Under the pieces are notes generated by a model. That model was not told where the DNA came from, made no database searches, and saw only the letters and a program-made list of their open reading frames with translations. DNA of 64,000 nucleotides from positions 8,379,501 to 8,443,500 of the forward strand of contig NZ_CP126980.1 in NCBI RefSeq assembly GCF_030252345.1, in the 5' to 3' direction. Of the stretch, positions 35,883-44,645 are shown in pieces (the stretch's first letter is position 1; each line of letters begins with the position of its first letter). This DNA comes from Actinoplanes oblitus (lineage in GTDB: Bacteria > Actinomycetota > Actinomycetes > Mycobacteriales > Micromonosporaceae). Position numbers and translations under genes: made by a program.

Positions 35883-36809
35883 TCAGAGCTGCGGCAGGAC
35901 TTCCGCCGCGACGAGGTTCACGTGATCGATGTCGGACAGGTCCAGGACCTGCGTGAAGAGCCGGGAAGCGCCCGCCTCGGCGTACCGCCCGATCGTCTCG
36001 ACGACCTCTCCCGGGGTGCCCACGATCCCGCCGTTCTCCCGCATCTCCTCGACCTCGCGGCCGATCGCCGCGGCCCGGCGCCGCACCTCGGCGTCGTCGC
36101 GGCCGACGCAGAGCACCGCCGCCGCGGAGAACGCCGGCGGCTCGGCACGGCCGACGGCCTCGCTGGCCGCGCGGACCCGCGCGAACTGCGCCGGAAGGTC
36201 CTCGATCTTGGAGAACGGCACGTTGAACTCGGCGGCGAACCGGGCCGCCAGGTCCGGCGTCCGCTTCTTGCCGTGCCCGCCGATGATCACCGGGACCGGC
36301 GACTGCACCGGTTTCGGCAGCGCCGGCGAGTCACTGAGCTGGTAGAACTTGCCGTCGAAGTCGAAGGTCGAGCCGACCGGCGTCTTCCACAGCCCGGTGA
36401 TGATCTCGAGCTGCTCCGTCAGCCGGTCGAAGCGCTCGCCGACCGCCGGGAACGGGATGCCGTACGCCTTGTGCTCCGCGTCGAACCAGCCCCCGCCGAG
36501 CCCGAACTCGATCCGCCCGCCGCTCATCGCGTCGACCTGGGCGACCGCGACGGCCAGCGGCCCGGGCAGCCGGAACGTCGCCGAGCTGACCAGCGTGCCG
36601 AGCCGGATCCGGGAGGTCTGCACGGCCAGCGCGGCCAGGGTGATCCAGGCGTCGCTCGGGCCGGGCCGGCCGGACACGTCGCCCATCTTGAGGTAGTGGT
36701 CGGATCGGAAGAAACCGTCGAACCCGCCGTCCTCGGCGGCCTTGGCGACCCGCAGGAGGTCATCGTGGCTGGCGCCCTGCTGGGGTTCGGTGAAGATCAC
36801 GAGACGCAT
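35883..36809 (-). CDS. LLM-class F420-dependent oxidoreductase
   Basis: 308 aa, luciferase-like TIM barrel. Typical segments are FTEPQQGASHDDLLRVAKAAEDGGFDGFFRSDHY as split strands and helices, PSDAWITLAALAVQTSRIRLGTLVSSATFR, GGRIEFGLGGGW and a C-terminal GTPGEVVETIGRYAEAGASRLF. Actinobacterial members often use coenzyme F420, and TIGR03560-like proteins are the closest style that I recognise. Substrate unknown. ATG 36809 has GCAGGG 8 nt upstream. Confidence 0.88.
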   Translation of the reverse strand: MRLVIFTEPQQGASHDDLLRVAKAAEDGGFDGFFRSDHYLKMGDVSGRPGPSDAWITLAALAVQTSRIRLGTLVSSATFRLPGPLAVAVAQVDAMSGGRIEFGLGGGWFDAEHKAYGIPFPAVGERFDRLTEQLEIITGLWKTPVGSTFDFDGKFYQLSDSPALPKPVQSPVPVIIGGHGKKRTPDLAARFAAEFNVPFSKIEDLPAQFARVRAASEAVGRAEPPAFSAAAVLCVGRDDAEVRRRAAAIGREVEEMRENGGIVGTPGEVVETIGRYAEAGASRLFTQVLDLSDIDHVNLVAAEVLPQL

Positions 36810-36869
36810 GCGATCAACCCTGCCAGATCGGCGCGGCGTGCCCGGGCCGCATCCGGCGACAACTCGCAG

Positions 36870-36886
36870 TAACGTTGGCCACCATG
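36870..36886 (+). promoter_or_regulatory. Leaderless-type -10 of the SAM hydrolase gene
   Basis: TAACGT at 36870-36875, 8 nt before ATG 36884; no SD. Confidence 0.5.
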
Positions 36887-37675
36887 GGCGGCTATGGATG
36901 GGTCAGCTTCACCACCGACTACGGCACCTTCGACGGCTTCGTCGCGGCCTGCCACGGCTCGATCGCCCGGATCGCGCCCGGTCTTCGCGTGATCGACGTC
37001 ACGCATCACGTGCCGCCCGCCGACGTGACCCGCGGTGCCGCCGTGCTGGCCCAGACCGCGCCGTACCTTCCGCCGTCGGTGCACCTCGCGGTCGTCGACC
37101 CCGGTGTCGGCACGGCCCGCCGCGGCGTGGTGCTGACCACCCCGGACGGGCTGCTCGTCGGCCCGGACAACGGCCTGCTGATCTGGGCGGCCGAGGCGCT
37201 CGGCGGCATCGTCGCGGCGCACGAGCTGAGCAACAAGGACTGGATGCTGGGCGACGTGTCGCGCACGTTCCACGGGCGGGACGTGTTCGCCCCCGCCGCG
37301 GCCCGGCTGGCTGCCGGTGCGCAACCGGCCGAGGCCGGCCCGCCGGTCGACCCGGCCTCGCTGGTCCGCCTGCCCGACCCGGTGGCAGCGGTCGGTGACG
37401 GCTGGCTCGAGGCCGAGGTGCTGACCGTGGACCGGTTCGGCAACGTGCAGCTGGCCGCCGAGGGCGCCACGCTCACCGGGCTCGGACCGGAGCTCGTGGT
37501 CAACGGGACCGTGCGGGCCCGCCGTGGTGGCACCTTCGCCGACGTCAACGCGGGTGAGCTGCTGGTCTACGCCGACTCCGCGGACCGGGTGGCGATCGCG
37601 GTGAACAACGGCCGCGCCGTTGTCGTCCTCTCCGTCGTCCCCGGCGACGTCGTCCGGATCGCCGAGCGCCGGTAA
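36884..37675 (+). CDS. SAM hydrolase / SAM hydroxide adenosyltransferase (DUF62 family)
   Basis: 263 aa. Family relatives of chlorinase and fluorinase split S-adenosylmethionine with water into adenosine and methionine. Hallmarks: N-terminal SFTTDYG with the catalytic Asp, THHVPPADV, HLAVVDPGVGT, LLVGPDNGLL, SRTFHGRDVFAPAAARLA and VLTVDRFGNVQL. The residues expected for the hydroxide-generating Asp-Arg-His triad are in FTTDYG, VGTARRG and FHGRD. ATG 36884 is preferred over 36875, which overlaps the -10. It stands alone and is followed by copy 2 of the dispersed element. Confidence 0.92.
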   Translation: MGGYGWVSFTTDYGTFDGFVAACHGSIARIAPGLRVIDVTHHVPPADVTRGAAVLAQTAPYLPPSVHLAVVDPGVGTARRGVVLTTPDGLLVGPDNGLLIWAAEALGGIVAAHELSNKDWMLGDVSRTFHGRDVFAPAAARLAAGAQPAEAGPPVDPASLVRLPDPVAAVGDGWLEAEVLTVDRFGNVQLAAEGATLTGLGPELVVNGTVRARRGGTFADVNAGELLVYADSADRVAIAVNNGRAVVVLSVVPGDVVRIAERR

Positions 37676-37865
37676 GGAGCCGGACGCCGCCGTTTCCGGG
37701 GATCCGCGCGCCCGGCGGCGGGTCCGCCCGCCGGATCCGGCGTACCGGTCGCGGGATCTCCCGCTCGCCACCGAGCCCGCCGGCACGCCGCGGAGGGGAT
37801 CGGGACAGGCGAATCCCGCCATGAAACGCCGTGCCGCTCCATTCCAAGATCAAGACATTCCTTCA
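37676..37865. other. Gap after the SAM hydrolase gene
   Basis: No gene. Contains short palindromes such as GCGGGATCTCCCGC near 37751. Confidence 0.4.
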
Positions 37866-37980
37866 CGCCGGTCCGCCGGGGTACGGATCGCCTGCTCCCG
37901 CGCGGGCCGGGCACGGCGATCTGGCCGCTGGCGCGTCCAAAGCGATCGCCGCGCCCTTCGTTGCCCGTGGGTGGTTGCGG
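37866..37980 (+). repeat. Dispersed structured 3' element, copy 2
   Basis: Stem GGGCACGGCGATC (37909-37921) pairs with GATCGCCGCGCCC (37944-37956) with one G-T/U-type pair, around a 22-nt loop with TGGCCGCTGGCGCGTCCA. Same orientation as the upstream SAM hydrolase gene (stop 37675), but about 190 nt away from it. It ends about 32 nt before the Nei-type gene, so it could also sit in that gene's leader. Confidence 0.85.
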
Positions 37981-38012
37981 AAGATCAAACCCGCGCACGG
38001 CAGGATGGAACC

Positions 38013-39002
38013 ATGCCGGAAGGGGACACCGTCTGGAACACCGCCCGCGTCGTGGAGCGAGCTCTCACCGGCGAGGTGCTGACCGGCTCGGACTTCCGGG
38101 TGCCGCAACTGGCCACCACCGACCTGACCGGTTGGACCGTCGCCGAATCCGCGAGCCGTGGCAAACACCTCCTCCTCCGCCTCACCCGGGACACTCCTCG
38201 GGCCGCCGCGGAGCCGCCGAGCAACGCCGAGCCCGCACGCGGGACGGAACCGCGACGCGGACAGGACGGGCCGCGCCGGATGCAGCCATCACGCGGAGCC
38301 GAACCGCCGCACGCAGTGGAGTCTTCACGCGGGGCCGAGCCGCCGCGCGGGATGGCATCGCTCACGTTGCATTCGCATCTGCGGATGGACGGGGCCTGGC
38401 GCGTCTATGCGCCAGGTGAGCGGTGGACCGGACGGCCGGCGCATCTGATCCGGGTGGTGTTGCGGACCGCGCGCTCGGTCGCCGTCGGCTACCACCTGCA
38501 CGACCTGGCGCTGATCCCGACCGAGCAGGAGGATCGGCTGGTCGGGCACCTGGGACCGGACCTGCTGGGTGCGGACTGGGATCCGGCTGAGGCGGTCCGC
38601 CGGATCGCCGCCCACCCGGACGTCACCATCGCCGACGCGCTGCTCGACCAGCGGAACCTGGCCGGGGTCGGCAACCTCTACAAGGCGGAGACGCTCTTTC
38701 TCCGCGGGCTCTGGCCGTGGACCCGGGTGGCCGACGTCCCCGACCTGACCGGGACCGTCGAGCTGGCCCAGCGGCTGGTCGCCTCCAACCGGGGCCGGTG
38801 GACCCAGACCACCACCGGCTCGCTGCGCCGAGGCGAGACCAGCTACGTCTACGGCCGGCGCGGCCAGCCCTGCCGACGCTGCCGGACACCGGTCCGCAAG
38901 GTCGAACGCGACCCGACCCGTGACCGCGCGGAGGTGGAGGACCGCATCACGTATTGGTGCCCACGCTGCCAACCGCAGCCCGCCGGCACCGCACCGCTCT
39001 GA
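38013..39002 (+). CDS. Fpg/Nei-family DNA glycosylase (Nei2-like)
   Basis: Removes oxidised bases by an N-terminal proline and cuts the abasic strand. Starts PEGDTVW with Pro2/Glu3, then GKHLLLR with the beta-clamp Lys, LTLHSHLRMDGAWRV, the helix-2-turn-helix LLDQRNLAGVGNLYKAE and a C-terminal zinc finger (CRRC...CPRC). 329 aa, longer than usual because residues 61-115 are a Pro/Arg/Glu insertion with repeated SRGAEPP. The start lies far inside a longer open frame; it is fixed by Pro2 and by AGGA 7 nt upstream. Confidence 0.93.
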   Translation: MPEGDTVWNTARVVERALTGEVLTGSDFRVPQLATTDLTGWTVAESASRGKHLLLRLTRDTPRAAAEPPSNAEPARGTEPRRGQDGPRRMQPSRGAEPPHAVESSRGAEPPRGMASLTLHSHLRMDGAWRVYAPGERWTGRPAHLIRVVLRTARSVAVGYHLHDLALIPTEQEDRLVGHLGPDLLGADWDPAEAVRRIAAHPDVTIADALLDQRNLAGVGNLYKAETLFLRGLWPWTRVADVPDLTGTVELAQRLVASNRGRWTQTTTGSLRRGETSYVYGRRGQPCRRCRTPVRKVERDPTRDRAEVEDRITYWCPRCQPQPAGTAPL

Positions 39003-39185
39003 CCCCACCGCAACGACCGGAGCCGCGCGGCGGGATCGGCGCCGGCCGAGGCCGCTCGGCGCGGTGAACTGACGCGCACCCGCCATGCGGTCCGCTCGGA
39101 CGTAACCGGGCCGCGAGCGGCCGAGGCCACCAGGTCCGCCCCGACCAGCCGAGCCGGCGAGGAGCGGCCGAAGCACGAGGTCCGA
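39003..39185. other. Convergent gap Nei-type gene / pspM
   Basis: 183 nt; no gene and no clear hairpin terminator. Confidence 0.4.
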
Positions 39186-40007
39186 TCAGCCGAGCTGGCG
39201 GGAACGACCCGGGGTCAGGTCGCTCGGCTCGGTGGGCTGGCGAGGTGGGGTCGAGGCGAAGCGGGCCGTCTGGTCGCGGAGCTCGGCCAGGCCCTCGGCG
39301 ATGCCGCGCAACCGCTCGGTGGCCTCGACCAGGCCGAAGTAGGCCGGGTGGCGGGTGTCGGTCATCGGCTGGCCGTCCTCGGCCACGTAGCCCGCGGCGG
39401 CGGCGACCAGCTCCTCGAAGGCGGTGACGCCCTCGGTGAACTGCTCCGCCAGCGCGGCGTGGGACTGCTCCAGGGCGGCACGCCGGTCGGGCTGGCCGAG
39501 CGGGATGGCGCGCTCCACACTGGCCACCCGCTGACCGAGGTCGCGGAGCCAGCGCTCGGCGGTGGCCGCCTCCAGAGCCGCGGTCTCGCCGGCGCCGCTG
39601 AGCCGGCCGGCCAGGCCGGTCATGGTGGCCGACGCGCGCTCCAGCCGGTCCCAGGCGTCGGCGATCACCGAGCCGCGCAGCACATACCGGTTCTTCTGCC
39701 GGCGGACCTCGTTGAGCACCGTGCGGCCCACCTCGGTGCGCTCCAGTGCCTTGGCCAGCCGCGGGCCGGACAGGCTGGGCTCCGGCGTGGGCTGCGCGTC
39801 CAGCTCGCGATAGTCCCGCCAGCGCCAGCGGGCCAGGACCACCGAGGCGCCCGCCCCGGCGGCCCAGACCGCGTCCGCGACGCCGAGACCGGAGTAGGGC
39901 ACGAGCACGATCGTCGCCGCGGTCAGGCCGCCGCCCAGCACGCTCCACCGACGCGCTGAGCCGCGCAACCGCTTCAACCGGCGGAGGTATTTCCCGCGTT
40001 CGTCCAC
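39186..40007 (-). CDS. pspM: Envelope-stress protein PspM
   Basis: 273 aa. Short basic N terminus (MDERGKYLRRLKRLRG), two close membrane helices at about 20-62, and a helical cytosolic domain (EVGRTVLNEVRRQKNRYVLRGSVIADAWDRLERA...). This is the membrane partner of PspA in the actinobacterial clgR-pspA-pspM system. It lies 37 nt after pspA, as the last gene of the cluster. No PspN-like gene follows. Confidence 0.88.
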   Translation of the reverse strand: MDERGKYLRRLKRLRGSARRWSVLGGGLTAATIVLVPYSGLGVADAVWAAGAGASVVLARWRWRDYRELDAQPTPEPSLSGPRLAKALERTEVGRTVLNEVRRQKNRYVLRGSVIADAWDRLERASATMTGLAGRLSGAGETAALEAATAERWLRDLGQRVASVERAIPLGQPDRRAALEQSHAALAEQFTEGVTAFEELVAAAAGYVAEDGQPMTDTRHPAYFGLVEATERLRGIAEGLAELRDQTARFASTPPRQPTEPSDLTPGRSRQLG

Positions 40008-40044
40008 GTCTCGCCTCCCGCCGCTCGGAGCTGTTCGAAAGGGG

Positions 40045-40908
40045 TCAGCCGGCCGCTGTGGTGTCGCCGCGCTTCTGGTTCATGCTGGCGCGGATCTCGT
40101 CCAGCCGGGCCACGCTGGCCGGGTCGGCGGCCGGCGCCGCGGAGCCCTGGCCGACGGCGGGCTGCGCCGGGCTGCCGCCCAGCTTCTCCCCCGCCATGCT
40201 GGCCCGGATCTGCTCCAGCCGGGACGAGCCGGCCAGGTCCAGACTGGACTTCTGCACCTCGAGCATGCGGCCCTCGACCGAGTTGGAGGCCAGCTCGGCG
40301 CGACCCATCGCGTTCGCGTACCGCTGCTCGATCTTGTCGCGGACCTGGTCCAGCGACGGCGTGTTGCCGGGCGCCGCGAGCTCCGACATGGACTCCAGCG
40401 ACCTGGCCACGGTCTCCTGCATCTTGGCCTGCTCGAGCTGGCTGAGCAGGCGGGAGCGCTCGGCGATGCGCTGCTGGAGCACCATCGCGTTGTTCTCCAC
40501 CGCCTTGCGGGCCTGGCCGGCGGCCGCGAGAGCCTGGTCGTGCAGGGTCTTCAGGTCCTCCATCGACTGCTCGCCGGAGACCAGCTGGGTGGCCAGGGTC
40601 TGCGCGGTCTGCTCATACTTCTGGGCCTCGGCCTCGTCGCCGCCGGACCGGGCACGATCGGCCAGCACCAGCGCCTGACGCGCCATGCCCTGCAGTTTCT
40701 CGACCTCGGACATCTGCCGGGACAGCTTCATCTCGAGCTGCCGCTGGTTGCCGATGACGGCGGCAGCCTGCTGCACGAGCGCCTGGTGCTGTCGCTGGGC
40801 GTCCTCGATGGCCTGCTGGATCTGCACCTTCGGGTCGGCGTACTCGTCGATTTTCGCGCCGAAGAGCGCCATCATGTAATGCCAGCCCTTGACGAACGGG
40901 TTCGCCAT
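40045..40908 (-). CDS. pspA: Phage shock protein A homolog (PspA)
   Basis: 287 aa; ESCRT-III-like membrane-repair protein (35-kDa antigen in M. tuberculosis). [38 protein letters not shown] forms the amphipathic start and first helix in consecutive parts, followed by long coiled-coil helices to about 225 and a Ser/Ala/Pro tail with a second [17 protein letters not shown] repeat (also [14 protein letters not shown]). ATG 40908 is chosen from this family N terminus; GAGGGG lies about 10 nt upstream. Confidence 0.95.
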   Translation of the reverse strand: MANPFVKGWHYMMALFGAKIDEYADPKVQIQQAIEDAQRQHQALVQQAAAVIGNQRQLEMKLSRQMSEVEKLQGMARQALVLADRARSGGDEAEAQKYEQTAQTLATQLVSGEQSMEDLKTLHDQALAAAGQARKAVENNAMVLQQRIAERSRLLSQLEQAKMQETVARSLESMSELAAPGNTPSLDQVRDKIEQRYANAMGRAELASNSVEGRMLEVQKSSLDLAGSSRLEQIRASMAGEKLGGSPAQPAVGQGSAAPAADPASVARLDEIRASMNQKRGDTTAAG

Positions 40909-41230
40909 CTCGCGGTATCCCCTCAATGTCGCTCGGTCGGACGCGTCGTTGCCGAGGCAATCTCGTCGCCGACGCGAAACCATCGTGTCAGCCCGACGCC
41001 AACGGCGTCACGTGACCTACGGGGGATCTCAGGGTCTCCCCTGGCATCGAGCCTGAGAACGAGGCTACGCCCCGGAGGGGTACAGCCGCGACAGCACGGG
41101 ACCCGGAACGATCCCGGGGCCGCGGCGCGACGACGGCGAAGGCCCGGAGCGACCGGCATGGTGCGGCCGGATCCGGGCCTTGCGAAGTGGCACGCCGAAG
41201 ACCGGCGGGAGATCGCTGGACGGTGAGCAG
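40909..41230. promoter_or_regulatory. clgR-pspA intergenic region
   Basis: 322 nt between clgR and pspA, no gene. An imperfect hairpin around GGAACGATCCCGG (41104-41116) is visible. In mycobacteria ClgR activates its own operon; a site in the clgR upstream region (41630-41788) or here is plausible but I cannot identify it. Confidence 0.35.
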
Positions 41231-41629
41231 CTAGGCCGCGTAGACCACGTCACGTTTCTTGTTGCGGGTGGCGTGCAGTGTCGCCTTGAGCGGCGAATCC
41301 TGGCGGACCGACACCGAGACGCTGCCGTCGGTGGCGACCTGGCGCGCGGGCTCGGCCGGCTGGCCGTCGACCGGGACGAGCACACCCTCCATGTTCTCCG
41401 CCAGGGAGAGGGTGTTGCTCACCTCACCGAGCAACTCGGAGAGGCGGGCGCCGAGCGCGTCGCAGATGGCCGCGAGCAGTTCGCTGGAGGCCTCTTTCTG
41501 TCCACGCTCGATCTCGGACAGATAACCCAGGCTGACGTTCGCGGCGGTCGACACCTCGCGCAGCGTGCGGTGCTGTCCCTGCCGGCGCGCGCGAAGTGCG
41601 TCGCCGATAACCCGGCGTAGCAGGACCAT
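41231..41629 (-). CDS. clgR: ClgR-type HTH transcriptional activator
   Basis: 132 aa. XRE-type helix-turn-helix ([26 protein letters not shown], about 20-48), then a C-terminal domain ending KKRDVVYAA. ClgR activates clp protease and psp genes in actinobacteria; the terminal Ala-Ala is the known ClpP-degradation signal of ClgR proteins. Start ATG 41629 has a strong GGAGGAGG 4 nt upstream. Positioned, as in other actinobacteria, between cinA and pspA. Confidence 0.94.
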   Translation of the reverse strand: MVLLRRVIGDALRARRQGQHRTLREVSTAANVSLGYLSEIERGQKEASSELLAAICDALGARLSELLGEVSNTLSLAENMEGVLVPVDGQPAEPARQVATDGSVSVSVRQDSPLKATLHATRNKKRDVVYAA

Positions 41630-41788
41630 GGCACCTCCTCCTGCGGGCGGGGCCGCCGGCACACGCCGGAGGCTTCCCGCAACCGTACCTGCCGCGAGCG
41701 ACGGCGACATCCCGCCCCGCCGAATTCCTCGGCGGGCCCACCCGCGGCACCATCCGGCAACCACTCCGGTCCCGGTGGTATTCCCAGG

Positions 41789-42274
41789 TCACACCGGAGC
41801 CGGTGCACTACGGAGAACGTCGGTGAACAATTGCAGGACGGCCGTCACACTTTCGGTACGGATTGCCGCCCGGTTACCGGTCAGTGTCAGTTCCCGCACC
41901 TCCGTCCGGTCCGGCCCGGCAACCGCCACATAGACCAGCCCGACCGGTTTGCCGGCCTGCGGCTCCGGACCCGCGACGCCGGTGGTGGCCAGGCCCCAGT
42001 CGGCACCGCACCGCTCCCGGGCGCCCTCGGCCAGTTTCCCCGCGACGTCCCCGTCCACCGGGCCTCGCTCGGCGAGCAGATCCTCCGGTACGCCGGCCAG
42101 CACCGCCTTCAGCTCGGTGGCGTACACCACCAGCCCGCCCCGATAGACAGCGCTCACTCCGGGGATCTCCACGATCGTCGCGGCCACCAGCCCACCGGTC
42201 AGCGACTCCGCCGTCGCCACCGACTCGCGCCGCTCGACCAGCATGTGGACGGCCGCCGCGGCGGCCACCTCCAT
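41789..42274 (-). CDS. cinA: CinA C-terminal domain (PncC-type) amidohydrolase
   Basis: 161 aa; nicotinamide-nucleotide amidohydrolase domain that recycles NMN to NaMN. Signature: ERRESVATAESLTGGLVAA with the catalytic Ser, PGVSAVYRGGLVVYATELKA, then GADWGLATTGVAGP and GLVYVAVAGPD. No N-terminal MoCF domain, so it is the short form. ATG 42274 gives 9 nt from GGAGGAG; GTG 42280 is too close to it. It precedes clgR on the same strand. Confidence 0.92.
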   Translation of the reverse strand: MEVAAAAAVHMLVERRESVATAESLTGGLVAATIVEIPGVSAVYRGGLVVYATELKAVLAGVPEDLLAERGPVDGDVAGKLAEGARERCGADWGLATTGVAGPEPQAGKPVGLVYVAVAGPDRTEVRELTLTGNRAAIRTESVTAVLQLFTDVLRSAPAPV

Positions 42275-42445
42275 CTCCACCGGCTCCTCCTCAGACGCAC
42301 ACACTGCGGACCCCGCCGAGGGTGCCCGTTTCGACGGCATTCATGCAGCCCCGAGCTGATCGCTCCCGCCGCCGGAACCGGCGAGTCGGCCGGGACCCCG
42401 CGAGCCGGGCGACGGAGACCGCCACAGCGGGCGGCCGCCGAGCGG

Positions 42446-43042
42446 TCACGAGCCGGACCGGGCCACCCGTCGCAGGCGCAGCGCCTCGATCACGTAGTCG
42501 GCGCCGGTGACCACCGTCACGATCAGGGCGGCGTACATCACCCAGGTGCCGACCACGTCGAAGGGCTCCGGAACGGGCCACAGGTACCAGGCGATCGCCA
42601 GGGTCTGCAGCCCGGTCTTGAGCTTGCCGCCCCGGGAGGCCGGAATCACGCCGTAGCGGATCACCCAGAAGCGGAGCGCGGTGACGCCCCACTCCCGGGC
42701 CAGGATCACCACGGTGACCCACCAGGGCAGCTGGTCGTAGGCGGAGAGCAGGACCAGCGCGGTGCCGGTCAGCGCCTTGTCCGCGATCGGATCGGCGATC
42801 TTGCCGAACGAGGTGACCAGCTGCCAGCGCCGGGCGATCCAGCCGTCCACGAAGTCGGTCGCCGAGGCCACGCAGAACGCCAGGCAGGCGCCGATCCGCC
42901 AGTCGTGGTCGGTCATCTGCGAGGCGACCACCAGGGCCAGGAAGACCGGGACGAGAATGAGCCGGAGCACGGTCAGCGCGTTGGCCGCGTTGTAGAGCGA
43001 CACCACTCGGGGTGCGGCCACCGGAACCGGCTCGTCGGTCAC
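42446..43042 (-). CDS. pgsA: CDP-diacylglycerol-glycerol-3-phosphate phosphatidyltransferase family
   Basis: 198 aa integral membrane protein of the CDP-alcohol phosphatidyltransferase family, making phosphatidylglycerophosphate. The motif D-G-x2-A-R-x8-G-x3-D-x3-D is [23 protein letters not shown] when read across two lines of the fold. Four or more hydrophobic spans. GTG 43042 overlaps the rimO stop by four bases (GTGA). The neighbours rimO, cinA and clgR give the conserved actinobacterial order (pgsA3 in M. tuberculosis). Confidence 0.94.
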   Translation of the reverse strand: MTDEPVPVAAPRVVSLYNAANALTVLRLILVPVFLALVVASQMTDHDWRIGACLAFCVASATDFVDGWIARRWQLVTSFGKIADPIADKALTGTALVLLSAYDQLPWWVTVVILAREWGVTALRFWVIRYGVIPASRGGKLKTGLQTLAIAWYLWPVPEPFDVVGTWVMYAALIVTVVTGADYVIEALRLRRVARSGS

Positions 43043-44499
43043 CGGTCGACCCGCGCTGCGGAGATCATCTCGATCGGAACGGCGACCAGGTCGACGCCCT
43101 CGGTGCCGGTGACCCGGGCGCGGACGAGGTCACCGGGGCGCAGCGCGGCCAGGTCGACACCGTGCTCGCCGGCCACCAGCGTGGTGGAACCGTCGACCTC
43201 GGGGGCCTGGTGCTCGGCACGGCCCTCGATCTCGCCGTCCTCGATCGTGTCGACCAGCACCTCGACGGTGCTGCCCAGCCGGTCCTCGGCACGCTGGGCG
43301 CAAAGCTCCTCGGCGAGCGCGACGACCTTGTCGTACCGCCGCTTGATGGTGTCCGGGCGGACCTTGCCGGACAGGCCGGCCGCCTCGGTGCCGTCCTCGT
43401 CGGAGTAGTCGAAGATGCCGATCGCGTCGAGCCGGGCCTCGGTCAGGAAGCGGATCAGCTCGTCCACGTCCTGCCGGGTCTCGCCGGGGAAGCCGACGAT
43501 GAAGTTGCTCCGGGCGCCGGCCTCCGGGGCCAGCTGGCGGGCCGAGGCGAGCAGCTCCAGGAACCGCTCGGTGGAACCGAACCGGCGCATCCGGCGCAGC
43601 ACCGGCTCGCTGGAGTGCTGGAACGACAGGTCGTAGTAGGCCGCGACGCCGGGCGTGGTGGCGATCGCCTCGACCAGGCCGGGGCGGGTCTCGGCGGGCT
43701 GCAGGTAACTGGCCCGGACCCGGACGATGCCGTCGACCGCGGCCAGCTGCGGGAGCAGTTTCTCCAGCAGGCGCGGGTCGCCCAGATCCTTTCCGTACGA
43801 CGTGCTGTTCTCACTCACCAGCACCAGCTCGCGCACGCCGGTCTTGGCCAGCCACTCCGCCTCGGCGAGCAGCTCCTGCGGGTCGCGGGAGACGAACGCC
43901 CCGCGGAACGCCGGGATGGCGCAGAACGCGCAGCGCCGGTCGCACCCGCTGGCCAGCTTGAGCGAGGCCACCGGGCCGGAGTCGAGCCGGCGGCGCAGCA
44001 CCTTGCGCAGGTGGGCCGGGGTGTGCTCGTCGACGGTGGCGTGCCCGGGCACCACCACCTTGCTGGTGTGCCGCTGCACCGGGGTGATCGGGAGCAGCTC
44101 GCGGCGGTCCCGCGGGGTGTGCGCGTCGAACGTCTCACCGTTCAGCACACCGGTGAGCCGGTCGCCGATGTCGGTGTAGTCGTCGAAGCCGAGCACGGCG
44201 TCGGCCTCGGGCAGGCTCTCGGCGAGCTCCTTGCCGTAGCGCTCGGCCATGCAGCCGGCGGCGACCACCTTGGCACCGGTGTCGGCGGCGGCCAGCAGCG
44301 TGTCGATCGAGTCCTGTTTCGCCTTCTCCACGAAGCCGCAGGTGTTGACGAGGACCACGTCGGCCTGGGCGGCGTCGGTGCCGACCTGCCAGCCGTCGGC
44401 GTCGAGGCGGGCGGCGAGCTCCTCGGAGTCGACCTCGTTTCGGGCACAGCCCAGGGTGAGAAGAGCGACACGGCGAGAAGGCGGAGGAGTCACTGACAC
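43039..44499 (-). CDS. rimO: Ribosomal protein uS12 methylthiotransferase RimO
   Basis: Radical-SAM methylthiotransferase acting on an Asp of ribosomal protein S12. 486 aa: UPF0004 domain ([40 protein letters not shown]), radical-[36 protein letters not shown], and a C-terminal TRAM domain. The [11 protein letters not shown] stretch distinguishes RimO from MiaB. GTG 44499 has TAACCT six bases upstream and no SD. Overlaps pgsA by 4 nt. Confidence 0.96.
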   Translation of the reverse strand: MSVTPPPSRRVALLTLGCARNEVDSEELAARLDADGWQVGTDAAQADVVLVNTCGFVEKAKQDSIDTLLAAADTGAKVVAAGCMAERYGKELAESLPEADAVLGFDDYTDIGDRLTGVLNGETFDAHTPRDRRELLPITPVQRHTSKVVVPGHATVDEHTPAHLRKVLRRRLDSGPVASLKLASGCDRRCAFCAIPAFRGAFVSRDPQELLAEAEWLAKTGVRELVLVSENSTSYGKDLGDPRLLEKLLPQLAAVDGIVRVRASYLQPAETRPGLVEAIATTPGVAAYYDLSFQHSSEPVLRRMRRFGSTERFLELLASARQLAPEAGARSNFIVGFPGETRQDVDELIRFLTEARLDAIGIFDYSDEDGTEAAGLSGKVRPDTIKRRYDKVVALAEELCAQRAEDRLGSTVEVLVDTIEDGEIEGRAEHQAPEVDGSTTLVAGEHGVDLAALRPGDLVRARVTGTEGVDLVAVPIEMISAARVDR

Positions 44500-44511
44500 G
44501 CTGCAAGGTTA
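44497..44511 (-). promoter_or_regulatory. Leaderless-type -10 of rimO
   Basis: TAACCT on the minus strand (44506-44511), 6 nt before GTG 44499. Divergent from the GT-C promoter within a 143-nt spacer. Confidence 0.5.
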
Positions 44512-44627
44512 CCGGGCTCGGGTGGGACGGCCTTCCACCGCTCGGCCGGTACCCCGTCGCCCGTACTTCACCATCTGTTCAGCGAATCCGGCAGTGGAGA
44601 GGGAAACTCGCGTACACCTCGGGTCGT

Positions 44628-44645
44628 TACGATCCGGCGCTCGTG
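44628..44645 (+). promoter_or_regulatory. Leaderless-type -10 of the GT-C gene
   Basis: TACGAT at 44628-44633, 9 nt before GTG 44643. Confidence 0.4.

Noticed and set aside
37620..38012. Upstream extension of the Nei-type frame
   Set aside because: The catalytic Pro2 must be at the N terminus, so the start is ATG 38013. The upstream part translates the SAM hydrolase 3' end and copy 2 of the dispersed element.
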